Source: Gautieria morchelliformis
Lineage: Eukaryota > Basidiomycota > Agaricomycetes > Gomphales > Gomphaceae
Assembly (NCBI GenBank): GCA_015179125.1
Contig: WHVA01000143.1
Coordinates: 124,001 to 188,000 of the forward strand
Reading direction: 5' to 3'
DNA: 64,000 nt
In this document: one piece after another, positions 1 to 12,604 of the stretch
Layout of the letters: every line of letters starts with the position of its first letter
Numbering within the stretch: the first letter of the stretch is position 1
The notes under the pieces: model-generated
Told to the model about the DNA's origin: nothing
The model's database searches: none
The model's input: only the letters and a program-made list of their open reading frames with translations
Position numbers and translations under genes: made by a program

Positions 1-1777
1 GAAGCGGTCGTAGCGCATTGGACGCAGGGCACTCTTAGCAATCTTACGGGAACAAGAAAAGTTGACAGAGGGATGATACGGGGGCGCTGGAAGAGATGGC
101 TGACTGCAGCTTCTGAAACTGATGTCCGTTTTTCATCTTCACTCCGTTGTCATAATCCCACTCGTACGTCGAATGATAAGGATTTTTAGTGGCGCGCAAG
201 CCGAGTGATCGTGCGGGTGGTGGGGCAAACGCGAGCACGAGCTGTCGGGTCGCCACCCCGTTGCAATTCTTGAACAAATGATGAAGCCAAGGCACAGCCG
301 CGGAAAAGTCTTAGTTCATATAGCGCATGCCAACTGACGACGAATTATTTGCTCACACCATATCTGTATTGACTCTCCAAAGTCCAGACCAGTTTAACTA
401 CATATCTAACGATTGGAGTTTGGCTGAATATCGGATAATGAGGTGCGCACGTGCGGACCACGACCTCTAAATACCAACTGCTTAGACCGCGAGACATGGA
501 TTGCATCAAATCGGGAGCTTATAGGGTATGTCGATTGAGCCGGTATGAGTTGAAGAACTTATTCACGGCCTTCAAGCCCATAGGATGTGTCGTGCGGCGA
601 ATCGAGCCCTTTATGCATGTGCCACATCACGGGACTATTGCCCCATCGATCATAGTATGAATCGATAATGATCCATGACAGGATCAGGTGAGGTCGTGGA
701 CTGTGATGTACGTGGACGGTTGAGAGTGTGGAACCTGAATCTGAGGAAGACCACGGACATGAGCCTGAAGATCGACACCAACACCAACATAACCTAGCAG
801 GTTCGGACATTATTAAGCAGTGCAAGCTGGTAAGCTGGGGCTCACGACGGGCAGAATAGAAGACCCTGATGTCGCATATCAAGAATAAGGGGTCAGGAAT
901 TTAGGAATAAGAATCGGAGAGGTTTCAAGAGGCTGGCGGGGCGGGAGCGTGGAGGTTGGAGAAGTTGGGAGCGATTAGAAGGAGAGCAAGCAAGCAAATC
1001 AGGAGAAGCGGAGGTCCGGATTGGCCGAGGACTGGATGAACAGAGTACCAGGTTGCCATACATGATGAGAATGCTGAGCACGCCATGTAACGCTGAGCAT
1101 GCAATGCACGCTGAACAAGCGGTGCACGCATAGCACAGAGCAGACTTGGCGTAGAGCACAGCACCTGTAATCCATGCTGGTACGTGTCCCCTCCAGGTCA
1201 GTGCGACAGCCCAGCATTAATAGAAGTACCACTACAGCGTCGGTACAGTACAGTCCAGCACCGGTCTTGCGCAGCCTATCAGCGAGCGGGGCAATACTTA
1301 CGCGGCGGCTACTAGGAGAGGACGACGTTACCGGTTTGGCTTGCTCGTGCTTATGCCTCCTTGGAACGACTCGAATGGAACTTATTCCCGGGATACGGAT
1401 GGTTCGATCGATTGGCTTACTTCCTGCACACTTATGATAGCAGTTGAGATTGGCGTGCGAATGTTCCAATCACAAAAACGGTTATACTGTATACCGCCAA
1501 CGATGGGATACTTCATGACGGAAGTAAGTTGAAGGTCTTAAAGACCTCACGAAGCCTAAATATTAAGTTTGGACCACAATTACAAGCAGGCGAATATTTC
1601 CGGCTTCTTACTTCTTACCTATCGATATTTCTCAACCGACTGAAAATAACTATTTGACACCCTGAGAAACGTGGAAACCACCGCGGCCAGGCGCGGCACA
1701 GGAACCAAATTTGTTGTGGGGTGTGGATGTGTGAGGGCGCTCTCCAACCTGTCGACGACGACGAACGCACCACGAAG
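1..1777. other. No recognisable gene (left edge)
   Basis: Short open frames occur on both strands but none shows a known domain, a convincing chain of exons or a signal peptide. The last part, about 1560-1777, would hold the promoter and 5' leader of the FHA gene that follows. I see no repeat, RNA gene or transposon end here. Confidence 0.5.
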
Positions 1778-4285
1778 ATGCCGGCACCCAATCCTTTCCC
1801 ATCTGCACAGCAGGCTCCAACACAGCCAGTTCCAGCTCTAAATCTCTTTCCTCTCAATGATTCATTCATTCCTAAACATATACATCTCAACCAGCGCGTC
1901 AAGATCGGCCGACAGACGAACGCGAAGACGGTACCCGGAGAGAGAAACGGTTACTTTGACTCTAAGGTGTTGAGCAGACAGCATGCTGAGGTGTGGGAGG
2001 AGAATGGGAAGGTGTGTCTCTGTCGCGATATCCCAAAGATTGAGAAAGATCAAGGGCGCCCAGATCTACATCAAGGACGTCAAGAGCTCAAACGGGACAT
2101 TTATCAACGGGGAGAGACTCTCTCCAGAGAGTGTAGAGTCTGAACCATTTGAGCTCAAGTCAGACGATATCGTCGTACGTAGGGCGTCGTACCTTGAAGT
2201 GCTTCTGACTCTGACCGGGATGTCAAGGAATTCGGTATCGATATCGTCGGCGAAGACAACAAGACCATTATACATCACAAGGTCGCTGCACGCGTAACAT
2301 GTGTACTATCCCCTGAAGATGCCATTGCTGCATCTCGCGATCCCGCTCAGTACTCGAGCCCTTCATCTACTTTCCCGTCTACGAGTGCGCTTCACTCCCA
2401 GCCTGGACAACCGAATCACGCACAGCAGCGCCGCCCCGGCTCACTCGCCCCACCTAATCCTGCAGCTGTACTTGGCAGCATGGGTGCACCTGCTAGTCGT
2501 CCAGGTGCGAATAAGAGCGGGTTGACATTTGAACACATCCTCTCCCGGCTTCAAAATGGACTTATCCAGAGCAGGGAGACAGGTCAAGAACTCAACCGTC
2601 TCGGTGATCAGATGGGTGATATAAGCGATACTCTTGCAGGGACAAACGTGTGTCAAATTGTCACACCGTCTAATGTCAATTCCTGATATTCTTCTCTCCC
2701 AGCCTGGACCCGTCCATACTTATCCACAAACAATTCCACCGGTTCGCCCGCACATGCCTGACGCTCCTCCCCAGCAACCCCATCCAACCGTACCTTCACA
2801 GCAACCACCACCTCACCATCCCGCCTCACCAGACACTCTCGCATCCCTCCAATCCCAGCTCGCTGAAACACAGTCCACACTATCAGGTCATGTCGAAAAA
2901 ATCCGGGCTCTCGAGCGCCTGAGCGAATTGGGTGATCTCGCCAAGGAACATGAAGCAATTAAGCGCGAGGTGTCCCTGCTGCGTAGTATGATGAGCAAGG
3001 GTCGTGAGGTCGGACGAGATGATGGGGGTGAAAGTGATGGCGACGACGATGAGACGCGGAGCATTGCGACCGTCACTCCTGGTGAGGACGAAGACGCGCA
3101 CGAGGAGCGTGAACGTGAACGCGAGCGGGAAGAAGAGATTGAGGACCGCCGCCAAGGTCTTCCTGGTCGACCACGCACCCCTGAGCCATCAATGGGCAAT
3201 ATGCACAGCTTTCGTGATGATGATGATGAAGAAGAGCGCGGAGTTCATGATCCAGATCTTCTTGCACCTTCATCGTCTTCTGTCCCCGTTATTACCCCCT
3301 CATCGCCCCCAGCTCCACGCCATGAAACCTCTGAGGATCTAGCAAGACGTCTAGCCACCCTTGCGGATCAGCTAGAGAATGCACTGGCAGTCTCTAAAAG
3401 CTTGCAAGCTCAGCAGAGTGCCGCGCAGACTACTATCCAACTTCTCGAGGCCAAGGTCGTGGCACTGGAAGATCTCGTTCACAAAGCCAATACCCCTCCA
3501 TCTCCCCCATCAGTCGAAGAAGTGGCGCCGGCCCCGCCACCTACATCGAGTCCTACACTCGAACTTCTCACCGAATGGCAATATGGGGTTGAGAAGCAGT
3601 GGAGTGGCGTGCGCGAGGAATGGTCCCAGGAGCGTGTCCGTTTGGATCGTGCCCGCGAGGAGTGGGAGGGCCGGGTTCGGAAGGTGGAAATTGGTCTAAT
3701 AACCGTGGAGGAGGATTTAAAGGCCACGCGAGGCACAGGCGCCAGTACTGCGGCAGCACCATTTGCCGGATTAGTGACACCGCCCAGCCCACGTAGCCTG
3801 AGCGCTGACTCAACAAAGCCGCGCAGGCGCAAAAGCCGGAGCAGAAGTAAAAACGGTGGAGGTCGAAGTAGGAGTCCCCGTCCTGTCCTACTAGGCACAG
3901 GAGAGGGGGCGGAGGGCACGACCGACGTAAATGGCACTGCCCGCCATACCAAGGGCAGCGACTTCGGCGGCAGCAGCAGCACCCACTCTTCCTCAGATGA
4001 TGCTCATGAAGAATTGGCAAACGGCGATGCCGGGGCTCGCGCATTGCCATTACCAGAGGAGGGCGGGGTTTCTGACATCCGTCAAAAGGGAGATTCACAT
4101 TCGGCGATCGATCATCGACAAAGGCCAGGGCAACACATCGTGAGTATTCTTTTATGGGCTTCGCTCTGGTATCAGTGCTAACCGACCTTACGCCTTTGCC
4201 GCAGCCTATCGCGTCTGTCTCGACCGCTATTGGAGTGCTCGTCCTCAGTGTCGCGGCCGTTGTCGTGTACCGAGTACGCGAGTGA
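1778..4285 (+). CDS. Tail-anchored FHA-domain protein (SLMAP / Far10-Vps64 type)
   Basis: Five exons join in frame: 1778..2011, 2064..2174, 2228..2647, 2703..4139 and 4205..4285, giving 760 residues. The GT-AG introns are 52, 53, 55 and 65 nt. The FHA domain (about residues 30-135) shows VKIGR, LSRQHAEVW and KSSNGTFINGERLS, which carry the Gly-Arg, Ser-x-x-His and Asn-Gly-Thr residues that bind phosphothreonine peptides; it is continuous only after introns 1 and 2 are removed. A Pro-rich stretch, a charged coiled coil (about 290-450) and a Ser/Arg-rich tail follow. The last exon encodes a hydrophobic segment (IGVLVLSVAAVVVY) ending in RVRE, a C-terminal tail anchor. FHA plus coiled coil plus tail anchor is the plan of SLMAP and fungal Far9/Far10/Vps64 proteins, STRIPAK components on ER or nuclear-envelope membranes; that role is inferred. 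The ATG at 1778 was chosen; an in-frame ATG at 1727 would add 17 residues. Confidence 0.88.
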
Positions 4286-5878
4286 CCTGACTGTTTTGCT
4301 TCCATTGACTGTTTGAATCTTCACATACATTCCACGTAAAATGCACGGTCCTTTCGTCTTTTCTGTCTCTTTTATCCCCATATGGATCCCGGTCATTTGT
4401 GTTTCTCTACTAAGTATTGCTTTTCTGCCTCTCTCTTCCTCGCAGTTCCTATTAGTATGTCACGATCGCTGATGATGTCAAAATCAAATGTCCGAAACCA
4501 TTCCGGTATGTTGAGATGGAGATCCCGATCTTCACATCCAGAGACAGTGCTTGGGGAAGCTCCCAGAATATGATCACTGCCTTGCAGTGTTCCAAGCCTT
4601 TGCCATTGGCGATCAATCTGACAGGTACATATATGAAAGTTGACCTTGTCCCGACGGATCTACACCATGTAGGTCAAACTGTGCACAGGCCTCTGCAGTC
4701 GTCGCTGTCGTTTGCACTCTTGTAACTGTCAACTGCCTGCGAGCTTGTACCCTTCTCACTCGTTCACTGGCCGAAATGGCAGTCCATCGGCTGGCAAGCA
4801 ATGAGCATAGTAGTGTGGACTCGGATGGATGAGGATTCGGATCCAGCGCTTACTAAAAGGTGTTCGGCCTGGCCGGCAGAAATGCAGAAATGACCTTCCC
4901 CGACTCCGACTGAAAGGAGGGGAGGGTTTTGTCGACAAGATGTGGTATGGATACCGAGTGTGCCTGTCAGGTTTAACTCCTATGAAACCTATTTTGTATT
5001 ACCCTGCCTTAATGACTACTATCCCGTTCATGTTCCGCCACCAATCTCTTGTACCACTAGTACTCGGACCCTTTCCTTTCAATCATTATCTCGGGCTGTT
5101 GTATGGCCCTCTTTGCCCTTCTTTGTTCTCCCTGCACAATATCACCTTATCCCGATCTCTGATGTTATTGTATCCCATCAATATCTCGGGCTCATTGCCA
5201 TATTACACGCGTCATTAGTTTTGCCTATTCTCTTTCTTATATTCCTCTCCTTTTGCAGCTGCGTGCCGTTCACCTGCATCGCATCTGCAAGGTATGTCCT
5301 TTTGCCCTCTCTGCTCTTCTTGGTTGACCATGTCTACTGCATTTTGTCCTGTGCCGTGCCATTGCCTTGTTAGTTTGATTTCTTTAGTGTTCCTCGTCCA
5401 TCTCCATGTCCCACATACCCTCCACTTCTTCGTCTACATCTCCAGCTGTCTCTCCTCCGTCAGTCCTTCCACATTGGTGCACTCCTCCTTATCAACTCCT
5501 CAACTCCCTTGGTGTCCCTGTCAAAAGCACGTTGCCACTCGGACCACCTGCGCTTCCCTTCTCGTCCCTCATAATTCATTTTCGTGCCCGTTGTACTAAG
5601 CTCGAGTTACTGGACACGGATGATATTCGTGCAGACTTGCACATGTCCTCACCTCATGTTCCAGTCCCTGACACTCGCCATGGTACCCTGGTGCTGCACC
5701 TCACGTCTGTGTATTCTAGCGAACGATCCCTATGAAAAATCAGCACCCCGCAACGGAGTCGGGGACTGGCGCCAATGCGCCGCTATGGATACGATCACAC
5801 AAGGTTATATAATCCCTCGAGAAGCGTCGACTTATGGCACCATGGATTGCGCTTGCAAGCATTTCCCGTACCCGTACG
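4286..5878. other. No supported gene; pyrimidine-rich stretch
   Basis: About 1.6 kb without a convincing gene. From about 4970 to 5560 the plus strand is T/C-rich and gives overlapping open frames of 100-145 codons rich in Leu, Ser, Pro and Cys. They share no domain, have no clear splice pattern and look like the product of base composition. Confidence 0.45.
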
Positions 5879-5920
5879 GTAAGGCTTATCAGCAAGTTTA
5901 GACTTGCTGATAAGCCTTAC
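5879..5920. repeat. Perfect 19-bp foldback hairpin, 4-nt loop
   Basis: Arms 5879-5897 and 5902-5920 are exact reverse complements (arm begins GTAAGGCTTATCAGC) around the loop TTAG. Nothing suggests a bacterial-type terminator in this eukaryotic setting, and there are no flanking target duplications that would mark a transposon. Confidence 0.9.
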
Positions 5921-5940
5921 AGGACCACGTAGGCACTCGC

Positions 5941-6024
5941 AACCCTTTGGACATATGGTAACCCTGGTCCCCGCGTAAACGGGCCTAGAAGGGCACGTAC
6001 GCATTACCATACGTCCAAAGGGTT
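5941..6024. repeat. Inverted repeat, 21-bp arms around 42 nt
   Basis: 5941-5961 and 6004-6024 are reverse complements with one mismatch (arm begins AACCCTTTGGAC). It lies 20 bp from the hairpin at 5879-5920 and about 220 bp upstream of the SINE. Confidence 0.88.
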
Positions 6025-6244
6025 CTGGACCAAGATAGGCATTGTCCGGACACAGAATATGGAGTATCAATATATATATCGGGTCATAGGTATTGTACAG
6101 CAATCGAGTACCCGTTATTCAATCAAGCTCTTCTAACGGCACTGCAGATGCTGTCGGATGGTTGGTAGCATTCTGGAGAGCTGCCCGTTTGGCCGCTTTC
6201 TGGGCCTTCAGCGACGCCCTTGCCTACTAATAAGGTTCTTCCAG

Positions 6245-6654
6245 GGGGGTGTGTTAGCACAGGTGGAACTGACCCAAACCAAGTGCCCGTTTGGGATCAT
6301 GCGAAGGGAGAGCCTCCAGGTTTGAATCCCCCCCCTCCCCATTTGTAGCAGTAATTACTACAATGGTTCACCCCTCCGATAGGTGTCGATAAGTGTTAGG
6401 ATTACGAGGCTCCTGGACTTCCACCCGGTATATAAGACCTACTGAAACTGACCGGTACTGATATGTATCTAAGGTGATTAGGCATTGTAAACAAACAGGA
6501 AGTATCCTATGTTGGTGCCAGCATATCTCTGGCTTACTTCGGTAACTACAATACCCTAGCATGTAAAACACTTTGAGTACTCTATTCCGCGTTCCGGGTA
6601 GAGACTGCCTATATAGGGCCCGGCCCCAAGGTGGCAGTATAATAAACAGAATTC

Positions 6655-6681
<27 letters not shown>
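6245..6681 (+). mobile_element. Full-length tRNA-derived SINE with poly(A) tail and target duplications
   Basis: The head carries an RNA polymerase III internal promoter: an A-box-like TAGCACAGGTGG at 6255-6266 and a B-box GGTTTGAATCC at 6319-6329. The body has no coding potential. It ends in an uninterrupted A run (about 6655-6681) just after an AATAAA. The 13-bp sequence AAGGTTCTTCCAG stands immediately before (6232-6244) and after (6682-6694) the element, a perfect target site duplication of the kind made by LINE-encoded target-primed reverse transcription. At about 437 bp it is long for a SINE, so part of the body may derive from a partner LINE. The clean duplication and long A tail suggest recent insertion. 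Confidence 0.9.
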
Positions 6682-6685
<4 letters not shown>

Positions 6686-6809
6686 TTCTTCCAGCTGTGT
6701 TATGTAATGCTAGCTTTTCGGCTCTTTGAACGTAACCAACCGAAAATTGCTGGCTCCGCACCGGAATTTTCATAGAAGCGTGAATTATACCCTTAAACAG
6801 TCAATGTGA

Positions 6810-8113
6810 TTACAGGTGTAAACAAAATATACACTCGAAAGCAGGTAGCTGACAGAGAGACACTCTAACACCTCGTGTTGCTAATAACGGATGTGCGGCA
6901 ACCATGTCCTTGCTCTCCTGAAGCAGGCTTTCATTGCGGCCATTCCCAGGAAAACCGCCAGGCGTGATATTGATATTGATGTCCAGCACCCGCAGAAATT
7001 GGAAATGAGGTCCCGCGAGGACGCTGTACACTTCATCCCAAGCCTCCCGGTCCACCCTAGCGAGACCGAAACAGAGTGGATCCACACATAAGGCTATATG
7101 ATGTATATGGTTGGATGCATCCACAGTAGACAGGAGCCTCCTCAAGGTGGATAGGCATTTATGTCCCATATCCATGCGAACCAGACTTAAGACTTCAATA
7201 TTGACGTTGAACGCCAGATTGACCAAGACCGGGTCTTTTGATCGCAAGTCAGGAAGGTTTTTGTATTCAACCAAACAGGTGGTCACTCACACTCATCTAG
7301 CAGGAAAATAGAGATGTGCTTGAGTGAGCTGCCGATGGCGCGAAGTAGCCGGTTGACACTGTCGTTATCAGTCTCATGGAGGCATATATGCAATGTATGG
7401 ATGTGCGATACGTCCAAATGTGTTCGAGGTCCAAGGAGCCAGTTAACAAATACGGAATTGTCCCTGCACATCATATCCAGGCGAGTAAGGTGACAAATGC
7501 GATACCCCTCGAACTTGTCTTTATTGTCCTCCGCTGGTTTGGTTTCCAGTTTGAAAGAGTGCGGAGGATCCCATAATGTGTTGATATGATATAAAAAGAG
7601 GCCTACTGGCCCTCTGGCGTGATTTATAAAGTTCGTAAAGTCGTCCATGCAGATAAATTGAGCGTCTTGGATATATAGAAACGCCATCGAGGGAAGCTCG
7701 AGTAACCGGCAAAGCGATTGTCTGATATCTGCTGGCAAGAGATTCCAAGGCAGGCCCGAAATTTTGAGTTTCTGCACATGGGTGAACTTGCCCAATAGTG
7801 GGGATAGTGGTTCATCAGAGTATTGCCAACTCCACAAAGGTAGCTCCAGCACTTGGATGTAACTGGCAAGGTGGGGCGAGTTGAGCAGAACCTGATCCAG
7901 TCGCTGGACGTCTGCGTCAGTCTCCCATGTTCCAAATGTTATGTGGTGAAAGAGGCGACGTTGGCTTGAGGGAAGCCATAAACGGCAAACCAGCGAGCAG
8001 GCAAGCAGGTGAGAGCGGCTAATATAGTGCTTCTCGTCGTCGACGTGACCGATAATCTTTTCAATGAGTTCAAAGGGTAGACTATTCATTGTCGTTCGCA
8101 GGATTACCGCCAT
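6810..8113 (-). CDS. F-box-like domain protein
   Basis: Two exons, complement of 7291..8113 and 6810..7234, joined through a 56-nt GT-AG intron (7235-7290, phase 1), give 415 residues. The N-terminal 55 residues contain an F-box-like motif (NSLPFELIEKIIGHV, then LLACSLVCRLWLPSSQRRLF), the surface that would bind Skp1 in an SCF ubiquitin ligase. The remainder is leucine-rich with alternating hydrophobic spacing, like the degenerate leucine-rich regions of the many mushroom F-box proteins, and would bind an unknown substrate. The start is the ATG at 8113; an in-frame ATG eight codons later (MNSLPF) starts right at the F-box and is an equally good candidate. Confidence 0.82.
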
Positions 8114-9163
8114 AGTGGCGTTTCAAAATAGGTTGGCTTGACGCTGAACGGCGAAGCTAGGGCTCGGAGCTCAATTTTCTGAGGTGTGACGCGCCTCAGA
8201 TAACTTGTTTGGTTTTGTATCGGTATGTACTTACACTCACAGTGGTTGACTATCCGTAGTCTTTAATCCTTACGAATAGAGCACAAAGGAAACTAAACTG
8301 TGCAAAGTTAGTGTGCGTGCGGAAAGACAGCCAAAAAAAAGGGTACTTTACCTGTGCGAGGATGCGCGTGCGAGGCGATGAAGAGGTTTGTGCACAGTCG
8401 CTGGAAAATAAAGACCCCCTGCTGAGGTAAGACGCGCGTGAGCGTTATGTAACACTGTAGCGGGACACTGGGCCGAATGCCGACGTTAGTACCATATATG
8501 TGTATGGGTTGTTGAAACAAAAACTTACGTTCGACACAGGCAAATACAGACGTACTAGCGAACATACAGCACAAGAAACAGAAAGTAGACAGCGGGAATC
8601 ATGCAGCATCTCCTCGTCTGCACACGCCTGTCTCCCTCTCTCAACCATCATCTCCTTGACTTATTGGAGTATGGCGCGCAACTTCTCCTGACCCTCCGGC
8701 AAGAGGATGTCGTTGCACCACCAGCCCTTGGGGGCGGGCGGTGTCGCGACTGGAGTCCCACGCGCAGCAGACCGCGATGGTGACTGTAACATCGAATATT
8801 TCCCTGAAAAATCCTGTTTACTGATTTATCTATTGTTGATCAGTGTGCGAGCAAAACCATGGATCCGGAAAATAAATATATACGCACGAGTGACGAGGAC
8901 ACCTTGTGAAACGAGGCATTGCCTCAATAGCGGAGCAAGGTGTATTGTGGATGGAGTTTTCAGGATATTCAAGTGATCTGCTTACTACTGATAGTGATCT
9001 ATGATGAACAGCTATTTGGTTCCTCAACAAAAGTCCTCGATTTCGTGTTATACAAGGTAACGCCATACACCAGAGAGGAATAAACCGGAACGAAGAGGAA
9101 ACACGATTCTTACCCTTTGCTGCGTGTACCAGCCATCCATGACGTAGCGCCATCTCGACCACT
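8114..9163. other. Intergenic, nothing recognised
   Basis: About 1 kb between the F-box gene and the 3' end of the first amidase gene. Only short, overlapping frames on both strands. The part nearest 9000-9160 resembles the sequence downstream of the second amidase (about 14350-14500), so it belongs to the duplicated amidase unit. Confidence 0.5.
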
Positions 9164-11385
9164 TCACCCCATAACATGCCTCAACTGAGTCTTTGGCATG
9201 GCTGCTGGATAGGCTAATCTCCCGAGGCGATTGTGCGTCCTTTGCTCGTACGCGAAGGCATAGCTAATGAGCTTGAATTCCGAAAATGCCGTTCCCATAA
9301 AGGATATACCGAACGGGAGCCCAGGGGCAACAGCAGTTATGGGGGTCGCGGGCTCTGGTATCACGGTGTCAGGTTGGAACCCCAATGGAACTGCAGCAGA
9401 TAATAAAAGGCTGTCTGAGAATATTCTGTCAGAAACTCGAGGGTAACATACCCGTGATGACGGGGTATCCTGCGATCGCTGCCGGTGTTGAGGTGAAGGC
9501 TGAAATATAGTCGAACTAGTAATTTCATACGTATATCACGTAGAAAAGACATACCATTGGTGGGTAACAGGAGGGCATCTAGGTTAAACTTTTGCAGAGT
9601 GGCATCGATGCCACGAGTACGACCCAGGTCTTCATCAATTGCTAGCGCTTCAAAATACGAAGCATTCACTTCGGTTGCTTGCGACGCGGTAAATCTGCCG
9701 TCCGATTAGCTCTGCATTCGCGGGCAGTTCGAATTCCTATGGACGCCCTTACTGCGACTTACTGCGACTGGGAGGTGTAATACGGCGGTATCAGTTCTAT
9801 GTCAGCGTGCTGGGTATTGAACGTAATAAGGTCGGCCAGGTTCTTCACCCCGGTGGGTACTTCGATAAGATTAGCGAGATAGTTGTTAATATCCACCTAG
9901 AATAACTCATGCGCATGTTTAGGAGCAGATTCATTCCATGAGCACCTTAAAATCCACACTAAGCACCGTGGTCTCGTTTTGCGAGGCCAGGATTTCGTCG
10001 GCATCAGGGAAATCAGCTGAGTCAACGATAGTTGCACCCAGCTCCTTCATGATTTCCAAAGAGGCGTTAAAAGCGGCGAGGATATTCACGTCACTACCCT
10101 GGAATAATCTTGGAACACCGAGACGGACACCCTTCAATGCATGCTTTTGTAAAGCCTTGGTGAAATCAGGAACAGGCTCGGGTTGAATAACCGTGTAATT
10201 GTCCAACGGGTCTGGTCCAGCGATAACGGAAAGGATTATCGCAGCATCCGCTACACTTCGACACATGGGACCGACGGTGTCTTGATGGCTTGAAATCGGG
10301 ATCACTGAGGGCATATGCATGGTAGGGAAGGAAGTCTCTTCAAAATATGGCCGCCGTACCTCCAGCCCTCGATGTTAACCCTACTGTCGGCTTGATTCCA
10401 ACCAAGTTGTTTCTGCTGCTGGGAAAAATAATACTTCCATCGGTCTCAGTACCGAGGGATCCTGGCCATGCTAAGAGTGCATCAAACATCAAGAAACAGA
10501 CACTTACCAGCCGCGAGGCCGATCGCGGTTGAGATCCCACTACCGGAACTTGACCCAGCCGGATCTCCACGAGGAAAATAAGGATTGAGTCCTTGGCCGC
10601 CACGGCCAGAGAAGCCTGGAGGTAATTCCCCTGCACGGAAATGTGACCACTCGGAGAGTGACGCTTTTCCAAGGATGATCTGCGAGGTAATATGAGAGGA
10701 GAAAGTATACTATTGGCCGTGCCGATGACATGCTGTCCTCACCGCTCCAGCTGCACGGAGTTTCGCAGCCACACCAGCGTCCCGTGGCACCACAGAGCCT
10801 AGCAACGCAAAGCTGCCTACGAGGAGTATATTAGGTGAAAGGGGGCCGTTTGTCAACAGTTCCCTACCAGCGGTGGTATTCATTCCTGTAGGAATAAAGT
10901 CATTCTCTTTCTCGTGTATGTAAACGACCTAGTGTTGCATACCTTCCTCATGGAGAGTAGCAATATTATCCTTGACAAGAATCGGTATCCCATGGAGCGC
11001 AGTCCGCTTTCCTGTTAACTTACGTTCAGCATCAAGCGCGGAAGCCTGCGCCAGCCCTTGCGGGTTGGTTTCAATCACCGCGTGGAGACTTGGGCCTTGA
11101 TGGTTGACCTCCAGAATTCGTGCAACGTACGCCTACCAAGGCAATGGCGTACTTGGTATGCAACTGAGTCGTGATTCATCGGTGATCATCTACCTTTACA
11201 AGGTCAACGCTAGTAAAGTGTCCCATCTCCAAACCGTCTTGCAGTTCTGATATTGATGCCTCATACAAGTCTGGAAGCTCCTTGGGCTGCGAAGCCTGCT
11301 GCACTGCTACAGAAAGATCATCTGTATGAAAGTGCCGAAGTAGTGAGCCCCAGGCAAGAACAAGAAAGGTAGACAGAAAGTTCAT
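9164..11385 (-). CDS. Amidase-signature family hydrolase, tandem copy 1
   Basis: Eleven exons (complement): 11194..11385, 10943..11132, 10868..10885, 10743..10816, 10508..10679, 10360..10461, 9946..10304, 9763..9896, 9555..9694, 9452..9499, 9164..9390. All phases agree and give 551 residues; exon 3 is an 18-nt micro-exon. The amidase-signature triad is visible: Lys about 118 (GIPILVKDNIAT), cis-Ser about 203 (DPAGSSSGSG) and nucleophile Ser about 225 (GTETDGSI). Family enzymes hydrolyse carboxylic amides; the substrate cannot be told. The N-terminus (MNFLSTFLVLAWGSLL) is hydrophobic and could be a signal peptide. A close paralogue with identical intron positions lies about 3 kb upstream in the same orientation. 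The donor of intron 8 contains a 10-bp tandem duplication that the other copy lacks and that creates a consensus GTAAGT. The gene appears intact. Confidence 0.9.
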
Positions 11386-12604
11386 GAAATGGCCCCTGGG
11401 TCGCGGTGGGAGGTTGGCGGTAAACCTAGACGCCGGTGAGTTCTTTCAAACTTCTTGCCTCTCGCGCACTTTACTCTCGCACTCGCCTGCCGTTCGCGGG
11501 CAGCCAGACACACCATTCATGTTATTCGGCCTACTCCCGTGTATAATTCTCTATATCCCTTCTCACACACAGGCTTCAACCTCTGCGAGCACTTCATTGA
11601 ATTAGCAGGAGCGTCCGGGCTTGTGCGTGTAATTCTGGCTCTGCTGCTTCATCTCTATTTTCTACACGCTGGGAATTGTGGTACTGCTCTCCTGCATCAC
11701 TGTCCTTGGCCAATTCCGGCCTGCACTCTGCGCAGCTGGCCGCAAACGCCCAAGAGCGGCCTACAGTTGATTACCATCCCCACGTGCACAACCCACCACA
11801 GCAACCATCTCCTCCATCATCAGGACGCCACCCAACGCCACGGCAATGATTCCATCCATACTACAACTAAACATCACAGTCGCAACCCGTATCCACTGCG
11901 AAGCTGAGGATGCTGTCAACTCCGAGCCCATCCACTGGCGTTTCTAATTTCACATTGCCTCTGGAGCAGGAATAGTCAGTGCGGCGTCCTGTGTAGGATC
12001 TTGTGCGTTCTGGATTTTGATTTCTTGTCGATTCCCAGTTGTCACGCCTAGAGAAACGGGTCAAGCCCGCTCCCGGCTTGATCCCTATGGCGCCTGCCTT
12101 AAGAGTCCGTAATTTCCCGTGATTGGTGCGCCGCCGAGCCACCACCTCACATGAGTGGGAGGACATAGAAAACGCCACTGGGGCCCACGCCTGACGCCTG
12201 ACAAGATTAGCCATCAGTCATCTTACCCCCAGCATCTCTACTTCAAACATTTTTGTGCCTGGGATCAAAACCTCGCCTGTCAGATGTATATTCTATGCCG
12301 TTCCATTTACTAACATACAACTACTTTACCTATACCAAGCTACACGAGGCAGAAGTCGAAACTTGAGCCATCATTCGCGCATGGATCCCCCAATGTCCAT
12401 AACGATGGTTTCCCACACACCCTGAGAGCGAGCAACACGTCCCCAATCACTCAAATGGCGATATCAATTGAAGTCATTTGAGAGTGTTTCAACTTGTGTT
12501 AAGCCATGGCCCACTTTTTGCCGGTCGATGAGGTGCGCACCTATGTTGTCGTGACAATTAATCCCACTCAATTCTACCAAACAAGGTCTATCTCTTGTCC
12601 ACAG
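11386..12604. other. Intergenic, no supported gene
   Basis: Divergent promoter space between amidase copy 1 and the membrane-protein gene. An open frame of about 150 codons at 11455-11907 has no recognisable domain. The true first exon of the membrane-protein gene probably lies near 12500-12600, but I could not fix its start codon in phase with the next exon. Confidence 0.45.

Noticed and set aside
4942-5373. 143-codon hydrophobic frame as a membrane protein
   Set aside because: Pyrimidine-rich DNA gives Leu/Ser/Phe-rich translation in several frames; no conserved motif or splice structure.
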